A DNA stretch of 64,000 bases from Ciona intestinalis (taxonomy: Eukaryota; Chordata; Ascidiacea; Phlebobranchia; Cionidae), in contig NW_004190384.2 in NCBI RefSeq assembly GCF_000224145.3, positions 144,349 through 208,348 of the forward strand. The letters run 5' to 3'. Within the stretch, counting starts at the first letter, position 1. Each line of letters starts with the position of its first letter. A model generated the notes under the pieces. It was not told the DNA's origin, did not search any database, and worked only from the letters and a program-made list of their open reading frames with translations. Positions 46,801-57,512 of the stretch are shown in pieces. A program made the position numbers and the translations under genes.

Positions 46801-49800
46801 AACAACAACTACAACGACAACATAAATGGGTAATTAAATGAATAAATAAGCAATGACTCCAATATATTGCAGTGAATATATTGTCTGAAACAAACGTGTT
46901 AAAACTTTCCGAGCAATAGACAACAAGTGAGCAGGCTTCTCTTACCCAGGTACTCGTATACACCACTGGTGTTGGGGTTTCCTTTGTTTCAAACTTGCTA
47001 CACAACCGACGTAAGCGCGTACCACGAACTACCATAGCATAGTTAGCAGTATTGCGGCTCATTACGACACACTAATAATCCAAAGCAGCAATAAAGCAAA
47101 AGTTTAGCCCAACATTAAAACTTAAGACAAACATATCACACACAAACATGAAAAGTATGCTTGATAGATATTTATGGTGCATTCTCTTCACTTTGACCTA
47201 ATAAGTTCCAATAAACATATCATACTACACATATTGCATGAACAAATATAATACCGGGTGTGACATTCTCGGCTACTGACTAAACTAGTCGCCGCCTTAT
47301 TAAATATTCTTTTAACTTGTTTATAAGATCATTTATATGTTCATTGTATCTTTATTTACAATCCACAACTTATTGTATATATATTCAAACAACAAATATT
47401 CCACCAATAGTGATGTTAGCAGCCCACACCATAATTTCTCTCATTAACCAGATTTTAAATGTACAAGACAACAAACGCATCACTTTCCAAACAATGCTAA
47501 TACTTTGTATAAACCAATAAACCACTAACTACAAGCAATAAACAAATCTTTTATCTTTCCATCATAACTACCTATAATGGTTTATATACAAACATTAAAG
47601 TAATGGCTCATTGACAGCAATTGAGAAAGTTTGTATAACATGATGTAGAGAATATAATAACAGGAAAATTAGGCTTTTAAAGATGCTTGATTAAAAGTTG
47701 TAGGTGATTTATTGTGAGTGTGTAATATGAGTGAACTCGCTGTTTGGTTTATCAGAGAAATAAGGGAAGGCAGATAGATCAATTATTTGCAAAGTAATTC
47801 AACAAGGAAGTTGGCTATTCAATAAAGCTATTCATGTAAGGAATTGCAAATAAATGAGGTGTTGCCATCATAGGTGGTGAAGTTTTTCTAATACAGGGAA
47901 GGCATGGATATTCAGACACACATCATTATGGAACAAATTTGAATCCATTGCTACTGATTAATCTAGTGTAGAAAATCCCAGTGGGCGTGCATGACACCCC
48001 AGGTTTGGGACCAATATCTCATATAAAGTTGACACATGCTAATTCACAAGCATAAAACACCTTTGTTAAAATGCTGATGAGAATTATTGTTCCAACCAGG
48101 ACTAAAATCAATGCACTAATTAACTGTCAATCAAACAGTGAACACCTCATACCTTGGATGAGTTTTCAAACTGTGCCTTCAGTTTATTAAGTTCCACGGC
48201 ATAGTTTTCTTCTTTAACTTCTTCTCGGTTAACAGGAACTATTCAATGAAAAATAAAAGTTTTTATAATGTTGGCTAAAACATGTAATATATATAACATG
48301 TGTTTTTACAAAACATATTATGTAAAAACCCTTTTTTATATGATGCAAACTGTAATAATAAATTATTCTAAAGGAGATGTTCCGCTAATTTTGTGTGTGT
48401 ATACACGTTTTGACACCCTATTGAATATACTTAGAAATGACACAACACCCTAATTATGATAAAAATAATATAGTGGTTTTTCCACCACACAGAACAAATA
48501 AAGTTACATTACCAATATTCTCGGGTAGTAATTGTCGTTTGACAGATTTTTCCCTTGCTAATGCAACTGCTGCAGGAGCTTTATGACTTGGTGATGGGGC
48601 AGGTTGGGATGCATTCGAAACCTCCCATTGTGACCTCATAGACTTGATGTCGGGCAACTCATAATCTTCAACAACCTGGTTAATATGAGATGTATGTAGC
48701 AGGTTAGTATTATTAATAGATGCTAAAAAGATAAAACAATTATTCAGCTACAAAGCTACATACATGACAACTCAAAAACAGAACACCCGTGTTATAATGG
48801 CTACCGTTGTCCACTAAACAAGTTACATTCATGTTGATAAAACTAATCGTAAACTGTAAACATCAACAAGGTATAATTACTATAACCATTGTGTGAATTA
48901 TAAAAGAATTTGTATATATTTATTTATTCTAAATTACTTTGTGCATAAACAGTATTACCATATTTGTAAAGACGCAGACGCACAGTTACAAATACAGGAT
49001 AAATCACACGGTACGAAACAGACCAAGCATAGCCTTATAACCATACAGAGGAATGTGAACGAGTGCTAAGACAAGGTGTGACCTACGCGACACGAACTCT
49101 GAAGGAATTTGCTTTCGTATTATCGACATTCCTAACCGATGTCGTTTGTATAATCCATGTTATATGCAACTACTACCATACCAGTCATGGTCGCGCTTAA
49201 GTTGGGTGCATGGGGAAAAATAAACAAGAAATGGTAAGATGGTTTCATAGCTAGTTGGTTGATGTTGTTCAAATGAGCGTGTAACATTAATGGGTGGATG
49301 TCGGTTGTATTTATAAACTAATCATCTACATTTTGCAAGGAGACTTCTAAATATAAATTCGCCTCAAGGTAGAAAGTTTTTAAATTCACTTTCGAACAAA
49401 GCAGGACGCTTCGCTGCACAATATACGGCTCGTTGGTTGCACTTTGTAAAAAAACATTGAACAAGGAACAGCGGGCAAATAAAACGGTCGGTTACCCTTT
49501 ATATATACTCGTCTTGTTTACACGATAACTCAACTTAACGAGAATACGAAAATTTTATTCCAGAACCTTCGTAGTTTCTTTCTTGCAAACAATATTACAT
49601 TTTTACCAAAACAAAGACATGGATTCGATGCCGGATTTAGTATTTCTTTATAAATATATTAAATACAGAATTTGTATCTTGTTTTACGTTGACATAAGAT
49701 GTACACAAAAAGACATTAATTAAATTAATTTAATGGAAAAACATTTAAATTGTGAAAACTTAAGCGATCTGCAATTAATTAATCTTCGTATTGTAGCCGA

Positions 49801-52800
49801 AGGCATTTAGTTTCCAAGCCGGTAGTTACCGTTTAAATTGGCATACTGAGCTAAGGTAGCAGTTTTATATTTTTACAAACAAGAAGTTTGCCAAAAGTAT
49901 TTGAAACGTAGTCAGTAAAACACTAAACTATTCATGGTTTGCATTTTTATAGAACGGCAGTAAAACGACTGTTCAGATAAAATGTTCGCTGTGTCCTATA
50001 TGCGATGTTTTAATGAACCCATAATTAAACTCATGGCGCCCATGCATGACGTAACAAAGAATTCTTGTTCGCCAATCAAGAGGTGTGTTATTATAAGCCG
50101 AGATGAAATACGAATTCCACCTACACCATGTGCGCAATGAATAATGAAAATACTTGATGCGAATGAAATATATATATCATGATAATTAATATATAATGAA
50201 TATTGTGTGTGAACGATTCGAAAGTCATTTTTTTATAAGATGTTTTAAAACCCGATCGATCCGTCAATAGTTATAAAAGTGGCTTCGTTTCATCAACACA
50301 ATGAAACTAATTAATTCGTCTTAATAACCAATCAACGTAACGTTTTATATCAAATATTGAGAACAACTTAAAGCGAGTGAGGTTCTGTAGTTTGCCCTGG
50401 ATCAATAAATGCATTAACAGAAACTAAATTAACCATCACGCGTTGCCATGAAAGTAGTCGTCCAGTTTATTGATTAATTAATAAAACCGAGTGACAAAGT
50501 TGAACTACGTAAAGCAGTGACAAACCACATTTTGCTCCTAATTATAACGTAATGTGGAGAAAATCTCATATTTTGTGATTGTGTTTTAAACAATTACTAC
50601 TTTTAAAGTCGTGAGAATATGGTAAAATACAATTCTGTCAACATTATTTGTTTTCTACCAAATAGGGAGAAAAGTAAATGAAAACTTGTCCCATCTTAAC
50701 CCACCCTACTATACGTAAAGTTCATGCTTTTATCAACAAAACGACATGGAAGAATAGCAGTGTAGTATCGGTAACAACGCTCTATTCTTCCCCGTAACCC
50801 CCGGGGAGTGATCACATTAATCCTACGAAAGAATCGCCGATGCAACAAATCCCATTCCAAGGGTCGCCTAACTGTGTCACGCCCTTTGTCTTTCTATTAA
50901 TATTCTCAGTGTTTCTGTGCCCTGGTTTACACGATGTAGAAAAACTTTTACTTGAGTGCATTTAAAATGACAGTTTAAAGAATTAAATATGAATATAAAG
51001 ATTTGGTGAGTTTGGAAAATTGATGGAAATCGAATCTTCAACTTAAACATATTTAAATGGTGCTTTGGTGCATATAACGACATAATAAAACTTTTCAAAC
51101 ATAATTTTTTAAACATTTGAATGAATGAGCAAATATAAGTTATTTGTCCTATATTTATACATATATATATAATTGTCAATAGGGCATTTCCCATTTAATA
51201 TATTTTCCGGGAAAACAATTTTCCTTTCCAAAACAGACTCACACACAAATACATGTGTAATAGTGTACAACTAAAACTAATAAAAACATCCAATTTGTTC
51301 AATATAAAAGCAAGCAACAACGACTCAAAATTTATAATTTCATTTTAGGACTGCAATATAGAAGCATGCTATAATGGATATAAACACAAGCATAAAATAA
51401 GGTTCAGGTTTTTAATTTCATACAACGTTGAAGAAAGGTTTGCATTTTGTTTTATATGAATCAGAGGTACCTTTGCCAAACATATCTTTATATTTATAAC
51501 AAAGCAGATATAAAGAGGTAACGAAATATAAGTTAGTTTGGCCAGTACCACTGCATTCAATCAAAAAAAGTTAAAATAGCAGTGGCTCCCAATTAAGATA
51601 AACCTAGTTAAAATATATATATATTGAGAGCATTTTTCGAAATACTTAATCATCCGTAGTAATCTTACTTAATGAAAAGCTTAAATATTGTAATGCTCAA
51701 CTTAACGATTAAACTGACATGCAAATACAAGAGCTAATTTAGCTTCAAAGCACTACTAGAGATCAAAATAAACAATATAATTAAAATTAACTTATAGCAC
51801 TTTTGTCTAGATACCAACATTGTTTAAATTTGTGAAAATCTATTCAGTGAATGAAAAATGTTAATTTGTTAAGAAATATGAAAATAAAATAAAATGAGGT
51901 AAAAAGTGAAACTATGCCAACTCAGTAGCCTACAAAATTAAAATCTGTCTGAAGATTAATTAATTTATAAATTGATTAATATTTAAGTGTTTTGTTTGTA
52001 CCGGCATTTTTAAAGAGAATGTGTAAAACCTCACTTACATGTTAAATAGTAGGTGCACCAACTAAAAAATGTAAGTATATATATATATTTTAACAGATGT
52101 GGACGCTATATCCTGTCCTTTCATTCTATTTATCAATCTTTGCAACCAGAATTAAAGAGACAAATAAAAGTTATTAATATATTATTATTCATAAATATAT
52201 ATTCATAAATATGAGGCAATACTTTCCAACACACCTGTTCATCGGCCTTCACAACTCCGGCAGGCGTTGTATGTGTTGTAGCTTCTTGTCCACCATTTTG
52301 AAACTTTTCATTGGAGGGACTTTTAGGTGAAGCAGTTTTAACCACAGGTGACTTAGGTGCGAGGTAATCTATGGTTCCTATGTCAGCTTTTGAACTCCAC
52401 AGTTGTCGTGTCCTGTAACATAGATATATTATATATCTTTGTATATATTAAACATATCTATATCCTTGTTGCTTATGAAGCACATAAAGACTCCAAAGTT
52501 ACATTCAGTCGTTCATAAAGTATAATATTAGTAGGATTAAAATTATCAATGTTAAGAATTGCTTATAAAGAAATTAAACTCATGCTTATTTTATTTATTT
52601 CTCCGAAAAGATAAGGTGTTATTTATATCACTTCATTTAGAGATTGAGCGAAGGAAATAAAATATTGCCAATTTAAAAAGCCAAGTAAAAGTAGTTTGGT
52701 TTTTGGACAAACTTAGACATTTTTTATTAAAGAATACGACTTTGGGGAGAAATCTAAATAAGCAATAGTTTGACTCACTTGTTTAGATTGTTCAAGATAC

Positions 52801-52828
52801 TTTCCTCTTCATGGTCTGAGTCTGACAT
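25861..52828 (-). CDS. EPLIN/LIMA1-like repeat protein without LIM domain
   Basis: Twenty-one exons: 52828-52779, 52412-52235, 48675-48513, 48238-48153, 47071-46946, 46131-46055, 43874-43713, 43329-43188, 42204-42147, 41260-41173, 40100-40034, 32333-31745, 31306-31232, 30574-30414, 30088-29979, 28811-28695, 28329-28218, 27712-27363, 26925-26847, 26524-26493, 26436-25861. Every junction is GT-AG and in phase except for the length of the eighteenth exon. The product is about 1133 aa, Ser/Pro-rich and mostly disordered. About eleven short motifs end in LKxxFE or IKxxWE. N-terminal ones are ELPDIKSMRSQWE, YAVELNKLKAQFENSS and YEVELGELKKKFENSS. Later ones are preceded by VRPPPAGTK and PDYVPA. The motif DSVKDRLKRYKSMTQSD recalls SIKDRMAKYQ of human EPLIN, and YAVELNKLKAQFE its YNVPLNRLKMMFE. 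An actin-binding role is inferred from this. The C-terminus is acidic with DPFDIF and DPFDLFL, which resemble AP2/clathrin-adaptor DPF motifs. Confidence 0.7.
26700..26815. mobile_element. Partial MITE copy
   Basis: It runs from the AGTCGAAAGGGTGTGGTTAT region to GTCCCATCTCACCCCACATT. The left end is lost. It lies in an intron of the EPLIN-like gene. Confidence 0.65.
27150..27225 (+). repeat. tRNA-like relic with A and B boxes
   Basis: GATAGCTCAGTGG (27158 onward) fits an A box and GTGTTCGATACGC (about 27208 onward) a B box at tRNA-like spacing. The arms do not form a convincing cloverleaf by eye. I read it as a tRNA pseudogene or the head of a different SINE. Confidence 0.45.
27543..27686. 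repeat. 15-bp coding minisatellite (EPEPQ repeats)
   Basis: About nine units of GGTTCTGGTTCTTGT and its GGTTCCGG variant follow one another. On - they encode Glu-Pro-Glu-Pro-Gln. One unit near 27640-27652 is 11 bases and not 15, which shifts the frame inside the exon at 27712-27363. Confidence 0.85.
27743..27925. mobile_element. MITE copy, left end degraded
   Basis: Landmarks TTTATCGTCACATTTAGTTG, CCGTTGTTAATTGTTG and AATCCATCTTACCCCATAAT are present. It lies just upstream (in gene sense) of the minisatellite exon. Confidence 0.7.
28355..28530 (-). repeat. SINE copy, truncated
   Basis: It has GAATGTAACTTACTTAAACC, ACAGTCTTTATAACACGGGT and GCTGACAATTGCCGCTTAAT. It lies in an intron. Confidence 0.65.
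28855..28998 (-). repeat. SINE 3' part
   Basis: It runs from GGCTGATAATTTGGACAACC through TGGTAGCAGCGACGAGCCTT to CATTATCACTGGGTTAAAAG. The head is missing. Confidence 0.7.
29460..29500 (-). repeat. SINE A-box fragment
   Basis: CAGGCGCGCTAACCACTGCG is the reverse complement of the SINE's tRNA-like A-box region. Nothing else of the SINE is present. Confidence 0.5.
30095..30365 (-). repeat. SINE copy
   Basis: It carries TTGAATGAATATATCTTGAT, TAACACTAGTATTCTG, GACAACCCATTAGAGACCAC and GACACATACGCCCGTG. It sits between two coding exons of the EPLIN-like gene. Confidence 0.7.
30630..30880 (+). repeat. SINE copy in Pol III sense orientation
   Basis: It reads GTGGTTCGCCACCCTGCTTC, then ACTCGTCGCTGCTACCATAG, ACCTTTAACGGCAATTGCTC and AATAAGTTACATTCAAC. 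It is the best-kept copy in this orientation. Confidence 0.75.
31023..31200. mobile_element. MITE copy with well-kept ends
   Basis: Left end TATAGTGAGGTGGGGTAAG and right end CCATCTTACCCCACAGTAC. It lies 26 bases from the exon ending at 31226/31232. Confidence 0.8.
32378..32535. mobile_element. MITE copy, left end degraded
   Basis: Landmarks AACATGGGAAACAGTTGG, CGTTCTTTGTTTACTATCCC and TGTCCCATCTTACCCTACC are visible just upstream (gene sense) of the largest internal exon. Confidence 0.65.
32995..33256. repeat. Second repeat family copy
   Basis: It shares GTTACAGTATTATTCGACTT, TCTCACGGTCCAACAAAG and GATCGCTGAATCATACTAAA with 21627-22400. It ends GGTGCCATCTTACCCAACCC. Confidence 0.6.
33868..34018. 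mobile_element. MITE copy, shortened
   Basis: ACTGTGGGGAAAGATTTACC opens it and ATGTCCCATCCTACCCCACC closes it, with about 150 bp in total. Confidence 0.65.
34063..34320. repeat. 80-bp tandem repeat with 20-bp inverted ends
   Basis: Units start at 34099, 34179 and 34259 and are almost identical. Each contains a hairpin (GTTTGGTTT ... AAACCAAAC). The 20-mer TCTACTTGACACATTTACAT at 34063-34082 is the exact reverse complement of 34160-34179 and again of 34240-34259. The original unit thus looks like a TIR element of about 117 bp whose interior and right end were then amplified in tandem. Confidence 0.85.
35206..35398. mobile_element. MITE copy, near full length
   Basis: Left end GGTAGGGTGGGGTAAGATGG, right end CATCTTACCCCCAGTACT; interior standard. 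Confidence 0.8.
36398..36592. mobile_element. MITE copy
   Basis: It opens ACTGTGGGACAAGAAAAAAA (mutated end) and closes GGACCAACTTACCCCGCCC. The interior has ATACCGTTAGCACCGAAATC. Confidence 0.7.
37892..38092. mobile_element. MITE copy
   Basis: Landmarks GGGTATGACGGGACATC, TCTTTGTTTACTACCACC and TTCCATCTTACCCCAACC are present. Confidence 0.7.
40291..40351. repeat. Perfect 20-bp inverted repeat (hairpin)
   Basis: TAGCTTCATACACCTTGTTC at 40291-40310 is the exact reverse complement of 40332-40351, with a 21-base loop. The arm contains the SINE segment TCATACACCTTGT, so two SINE fragments appear to have joined head to head. Confidence 0.85.
40408..40690 (-). repeat. SINE copy
   Basis: It reads CATGAATGAATGTAACTTGC, AACAGTCGTTATAACACGGG, CTCGTGCCCGCTTACAAATT and AGCTAACCACTCTCCCACGG. 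Confidence 0.75.
40905..41092. mobile_element. MITE copy
   Basis: The left end is degraded (TTGGATTAAGATGGAATAAC). The right end ACCATCTTACCCCAGCC is clear. Confidence 0.7.
41295..41450 (-). repeat. SINE copy, diverged
   Basis: It has GACGTTATAACATGGGTGCC, GAGTTACTACGAATGTAAC and CCAATAAAGACCTATGGGTT. Confidence 0.6.
43540..43695 (-). repeat. SINE 3' part
   Basis: It contains CCATTAGTGACTACTGTATT, CGTTAAGTGTCTTTCC, GGTGGCAGCAATGAGCTTTG and GGTAACCACTGTGACATCGG. Confidence 0.7.
43937..44148. mobile_element. MITE copy with internal (TA)n
   Basis: It begins TATAGTAAGGTGGGATAAG and ends TATCCATCTTACCCCACAGC, with a TATATATATATATATA run inside. A bare left end of another copy lies just before it at 43884-43910. 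Confidence 0.75.
44725..44945. mobile_element. Diverged MITE copy
   Basis: Landmarks AGTCCTGTTTGGTAGTAAAT, CGTATCCTCACAACCCTC and GTGTCCCATCTTATTAAG remain. The ends are worn. Confidence 0.6.
46498..46678. mobile_element. MITE copy
   Basis: Left end ACAGTAGGATGGGGTAAGAT, right end ATCCCATCTTACCCCAAAGT. Confidence 0.8.
48676..52234. other. Large intron 2 of the EPLIN-like gene
   Basis: About 3.6 kb of AT-rich DNA follow exon 2. A SINE fragment (48772-48835, +) and a MITE (50548-50714) are seen. Nothing else coding is supported. It is a reasonable place to look for intronic enhancers, because both N-terminal coding exons lie beyond it. Confidence 0.45.
50548..50714. mobile_element. MITE copy
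   Basis: ATAACGTAATGTGGAGAAAA opens it and TGTCCCATCTTAACCCACCC closes it. Confidence 0.65.
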
Positions 52829-53465
52829 TTCAACTTACAAGTTACCAGACTCACAAGAAATCAGGAAATTCTAATGAACTAACAGACAGAATGTTACTGA
52901 TGAAATAATATTTACAAATCAAACTAATGGTAATGATATGAAGACGTTAAGATGGCAGTTTGACATTTATAACCAGCAAAACACTCTTTGTGACCAAACT
53001 TAATGGCGAAACTTGTAGTGGTATCAAAAACATGCATACATGCTTCTTAGTAATGAACCTTAATACAAAGAACTAATTCACTACGTGGCCGAAGCCATAC
53101 ACGATACTAATAAAGCACACGTTGAGAATGCCACAATTTATTAACATACCAAAATATTACACATGACGCCCTACATAAGCGCTGCAAAACTAACAAACAA
53201 AGTAAACTAACTCAATAGAAAACTAAATACGAAGCCATATAAAACGATGAATCTTACAGCATGAAGCAAATCGTACAACACAACCATATACGCTTACAAT
53301 GTAGTACCACTCACATACGACCACACGCCACTACATTCATCTGTCTAATACGAGACGTTGTAGTGACTTGGGATTTCAAACTCGCGTCTCACATGCGCGT
53401 GTAATGCTCAGTAACGCCCTCTGACGGTTGAAAATAAATAAAGTAAATTTGGTCTAAGTATTTTT

Positions 53466-53620
53466 AATATGAATGAAATTAACTTGCTTTGTCCTCACGT
53501 GGCTGGAAAATGACAGTCATTATTACATTAGTGTTGTTTCATACGTTTCGTGCGTGCCTACCAAAAGCAAATGCAACTTACATTCATTAGGTTCATTCAT
53601 TCACAATCTATGGGATTATG
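53466..53620 (-). repeat. SINE copy, diverged
   Basis: It holds ATATGAATGAAATTAACTTG, AATGACAGTCATTATTAC and TTTCATACGTTTCGTGC. The ORF across it is not a gene. Confidence 0.6.
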
Positions 53621-53970
53621 ACAGTATTTTATTCCGATTTTGTGTTTTATATTTTTATATTGTGATTATTTTGAAAAGGTATAAAATTGAATAGCGATTT
53701 AAACACATAAAACCTTAAAAATCATTTAATATTTGTTCACTTGAAGATTAAAAAAGATTTTGTAATACTTGTTGCTGACTAAAAAATAAAATAAAAATTG
53801 AGAACTAAACTCTGGTTGACATTCATTCTAGTACAAGTAATACAACAAAGACAAATAAAAAAGTAGAAACGTCAGATCAGTGATGCGTAGGTAAGGTCGA
53901 AATAGCACTGCATGGTTATATAAAAATAGTTAGAAATATTAAAGTTAGAATTGCACACTGTGTGGTATGC

Positions 53971-56900
53971 CTAATTATAATAATTTGGAATATCTTGAAA
54001 CAGATCCACAGAGGTGTCTAATAAGTCAACGATGGTTTCAACTTTATGGTAACCAAATAAGTCCATCATGTGTCCACATACTGACTGTATGTTAAGTACC
54101 ATGGTTAGGTTTGTGTCACCCCTCCATTTAGTAGCTTGTTGTGTAATGTTTCGCTTCGTGCTGTACATGCCATTCCCTGTCGCTTGGGTGTTTTTTTGCA
54201 ACCAATCAAGGACATCCTTGTGCTCAAAATTAAGACTTGTGGAAACTCCACTATTAAGAAATGCTGACATTTGCTTTAACACTGTTTTGGGATCCGTTAA
54301 AATATCTTCATATCTGCAAATAATATAATGACAATGATATACAGAAATACACACTGCTATAATTTGATTAAATAAAAATTTTAATGATTGTGTTGAAAAT
54401 AAAACAAGCACTTTGCTGTATTTTGTCTCTGACACTCCGTTAAACTCATGAAATAGCCAACCTTGCCAGCTACTTAACTGCAACAACTAATTTCTAACAC
54501 CAAGCAACAGTAAAATAAACAGCAGACCTTGATTAGGATTGCTTTAACCACTTTAAATGATGTCCAGTAATATAAAAAGTTCTAAAGCTGAAATTTACTA
54601 CTATCCTCAATCCATTATACTAGGATGTTACATGGAAAATTTATGCTATAAATAAGAAGAAATGTAGAAACCTACACAATGAAAGCATCAATATGAATGC
54701 ATTACCTGACAACCATATAGTTGCCTTGTAGCCATTTATTATTCGGATTCGATCTTCTGTTTTTAAATGCTTCTAAGTTAGATGCGTCAAATTTACAATT
54801 GACTTTCATTTCTTTGGTTATATTCCCACGTCCAAAATGCATTCGTAGTCGTGACAACGCAGTGGCGCGGGGGTCGCGAACCAAGTGAATGATTTTAAAA
54901 CTTGTACCAACTTTTGCCCTGACACTGCAAAAAACAATGTTTATTAGCAATAGTATTTGCCAAATGTAACCAAACTATAACATAAAAATACACTATTGTT
55001 TGAATTTGGTTAAAAAAAATGATTTATAATTCAACATTGTCAGAAAAATACCTTGATTTGGATATATAAACTACTAATTAAAACTGGTTGACTTTATATG
55101 AAATTTTAAATTATATGTAATTAAAAACGAAATTCTATATAAAATATAACGGTAACTAAATATATAAACTAAAAATAATGATGAGATCAAAACCTTGTTA
55201 AATGATCTAAATGGCACGCTCGAACGGTTTTTATGACTCGTAAATGGGCATTGTTACATTTCATCTCTATCTGCCTCACAGTTGGGTGCTTGTTACATTT
55301 CGAACATGTATTGGTAGATGGGCACAAATCTTTCGTACATAATGCTTTAGTGCTGGACCTGTGGTAAAATATAAACATTTATTGTCAACCAACAGTAACT
55401 ATTATTTTTGCGGGTTAAAACCAAAAATAAAACCCAGTGTCATGCCGCATTAGATAAAGTCACTTAGTTAAGGAAGACAACCAGATTTAAAGCTGATATA
55501 ATTATAAGCCTCTGTGTCATACACTTTAAAAAATATGTTGTCAAAATAAAAAGCACTCGTGTTATTCTATTGGTTTTACATAAGTACATTATTATAAACT
55601 CAATACAAGAACATGAATGAATATGCCTCCCTTATATTTGTGTGGCCTGGTAACAACGGTCGTTATATAACTTTGTGGGTAAAACTTTTTAGTAAGTTTT
55701 TACACAGCTGACAATTTAGANNNNNNNNNNNNNNNNNNNNNNNNNNNNNNNNNNNNNNNNNNNNNNNNNNTTGTTACATTTCATCTCTATCTGCCTCACA
55801 GTTGGGTGCTTGTTACATTTCGAACATGTATTGGTAGATGGGCACAAATCTTTCGTACATAATGCTTTAGTGCTGGACCTGTGGTAAAATATAAACATTT
55901 ATTGTCAACCAACAGTAACTATTATTTTTGCGGGTTAAAACCAAAAATAAAACCCAGTGTCATGCCGCATTAGATAAAGTCACTTAGTTAAGGAAGACAA
56001 CCAGATTTAAAGCTGATATAATTATAAGCCTCTGTGTCATACACTTTAAAAAATATGTTGTCAAAATAAAAAGCACTCGTGTTATTCTATTGGTTTTACA
56101 TAAGTACATTATTATAAACTCAATACAAGAACATGAATGAATATGCCTCCCTTATATTTGTGTGGCCTGGTAACAACGGTCGTTATATAACTTTGTGGGT
56201 AAAACTTTTTAGTAAGTTTTTACACAGCTGACAATTTAGACCTTCCATTAGTGACCACTGGGTTGGAACAGTTCCGTTAAGTGTCTTGTACACACAAAAT
56301 TACAAATGCAACAGTGACAAGCATCAAATCCAGAATACTTTGGTTGGGACGTGAGTTATCTAACCCCTTTAACCAAAGTGCCAGGTTAAACATAAGTTTC
56401 AGTCGGCCCACACACCTCTATAATGATAACAACAATGACTTACAACTGACCTGAAGCACACCGATGATTGCTTGCATTTCATCAAGTTAGTTATTCTACG
56501 TTTAAGATGGTCTTTATCAGATGATTTGTGAACCAAACTCTTGGCCTCACTTAAACTATGTTCTATAATTTCCACGATTTTCTTCATCTTACAAGTCAAT
56601 GCACTAACTAAAGTAGAAATCTTTTCTTGGAGATTGACATCACATCTGTTAGTGAATTAAAACTATTTACAGATTAATACATAGTAATATATATATACTA
56701 ATCTGTTTAAGTACAAACTTTTTTACACTTACAAGTATAATATAACAATCTTACCTATCTTGCAATGGAAATAAAGGTTCAAAGAAATAAAACACATCAG
56801 GATTTTGGTTAAATAGTTGCCCGGTGAATGAAGAACCTGTTCTCATGGATGTCAATATAACAAGACCTCTTCTTCGCATGTCATCCATAAAACTTGTGCT

Positions 56901-57155
56901 TTGGTTTGTATTTGCAGCAGCGGCGTTTAATGCATTCATAATAACTTTGTCATTGTGCAAGTTAAAGCTTCTAATATTGTCTATAACGTTGTAGTCTCTT
57001 TCATCTTCGAAACTGAACTTCACAGCAGTAATGTTTCTAACCGTAACAATTTTCTTGTCCACGTTACGATACCGAACATAATACAACCACAAAGACGCGC
57101 ATATTATAAACAACATCAGCAGTTGAAACAATTTCAGCTTTTTCCACCGACGCAT
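53971..57155 (-). CDS. Golgi carbohydrate 6-O-sulfotransferase, CHST1-like
   Basis: Five exons (57155-56755, 56645-56451, 55358-55194, 54924-54706, 54313-53971) have agreeing phases and encode about 440 aa. The protein is a type II membrane enzyme: a short basic N-terminus (MRRWKKLK), one signal anchor ([20 protein letters not shown]), a stem with NQS and NIT sites, then the catalytic domain. The 5'-PSB (PAPS-binding) loop reads [20 protein letters not shown] with the following FYFFEPL. The 3'-PSB region is [32 protein letters not shown] and the C-terminal part WLQKNT...TKRN fit the CHST1/2/3 group, with CHST1 the closest by memory. It should transfer sulfate to C6 of Gal, GlcNAc or GalNAc in glycans. 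Both PAPS motifs are intact. The assembly falsely repeats part of exon 3. Confidence 0.88.
55251..56240. repeat. False 470-bp duplication around an assembly gap
   Basis: Bases 55251-55720 and 55771-56240 read the same, and the 50 N (55721-55770) sit exactly between them. The first copy ends at ACAATTTAGA and the second goes on past that point. This is what two overlapping contigs joined without merging would give. The second copy repeats the 5' part of sulfotransferase exon 3 (55878 to 55771). Confidence 0.9.
56135..56395 (-). repeat. SINE copy (intron of sulfotransferase gene)
   Basis: It has ACATGAATGAATATGCCTCC, GTAACAACGGTCGTTATATA, CATTAGTGACCACTGGGTTG and ATGCAACAGTGACAAGCATC. Its first part is seen again at 55615-55720 because of the false duplication. 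Confidence 0.75.
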
Positions 57156-57399
57156 TTTAAACTATATCTCCAATTGAGGCGTGGCAATTGGTTACGCCCA
57201 GTGACCAGCTCAGAACTAATGTAAGGCAATCGGACAGCAGCGCAGTGGTAGCCTATTCGACCGCTATCGGGCTAGTTAGAGATACAGTACCCCAAAAGGT
57301 AACCAAGCGCAAGGGGGCGCCGAGTAAAAATTGAATACCCATTTTTCATCTATCATACCTCATGGTCTACTAAAGATGTCTTTAGTATTTTTTGAATTG

Positions 57400-57512
57400 T
57401 TGTCAATTAATAAAGAGATGATAGTACTAATTCGTGGTATCAACTAAAAACCGTCATGTATTTTAAATTTAGAAATATTGGGCATTCCCATCTTCCCCCC
57501 TCTATACTATAC
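57400..57512. repeat. Second repeat family, end fragment
   Basis: GTCAATTAATAAAGAGATGA with CTAATTCGTGGTATCAAC resembles 22490-22540. The fragment ends CCCATCTTCCCCCCTCTA. Confidence 0.55.

Noticed and set aside
55716-55898. Second copy of the sulfotransferase cysteine-rich exon
   Set aside because: It is part of the 470-bp block repeated across the N gap and most likely an assembly artefact.
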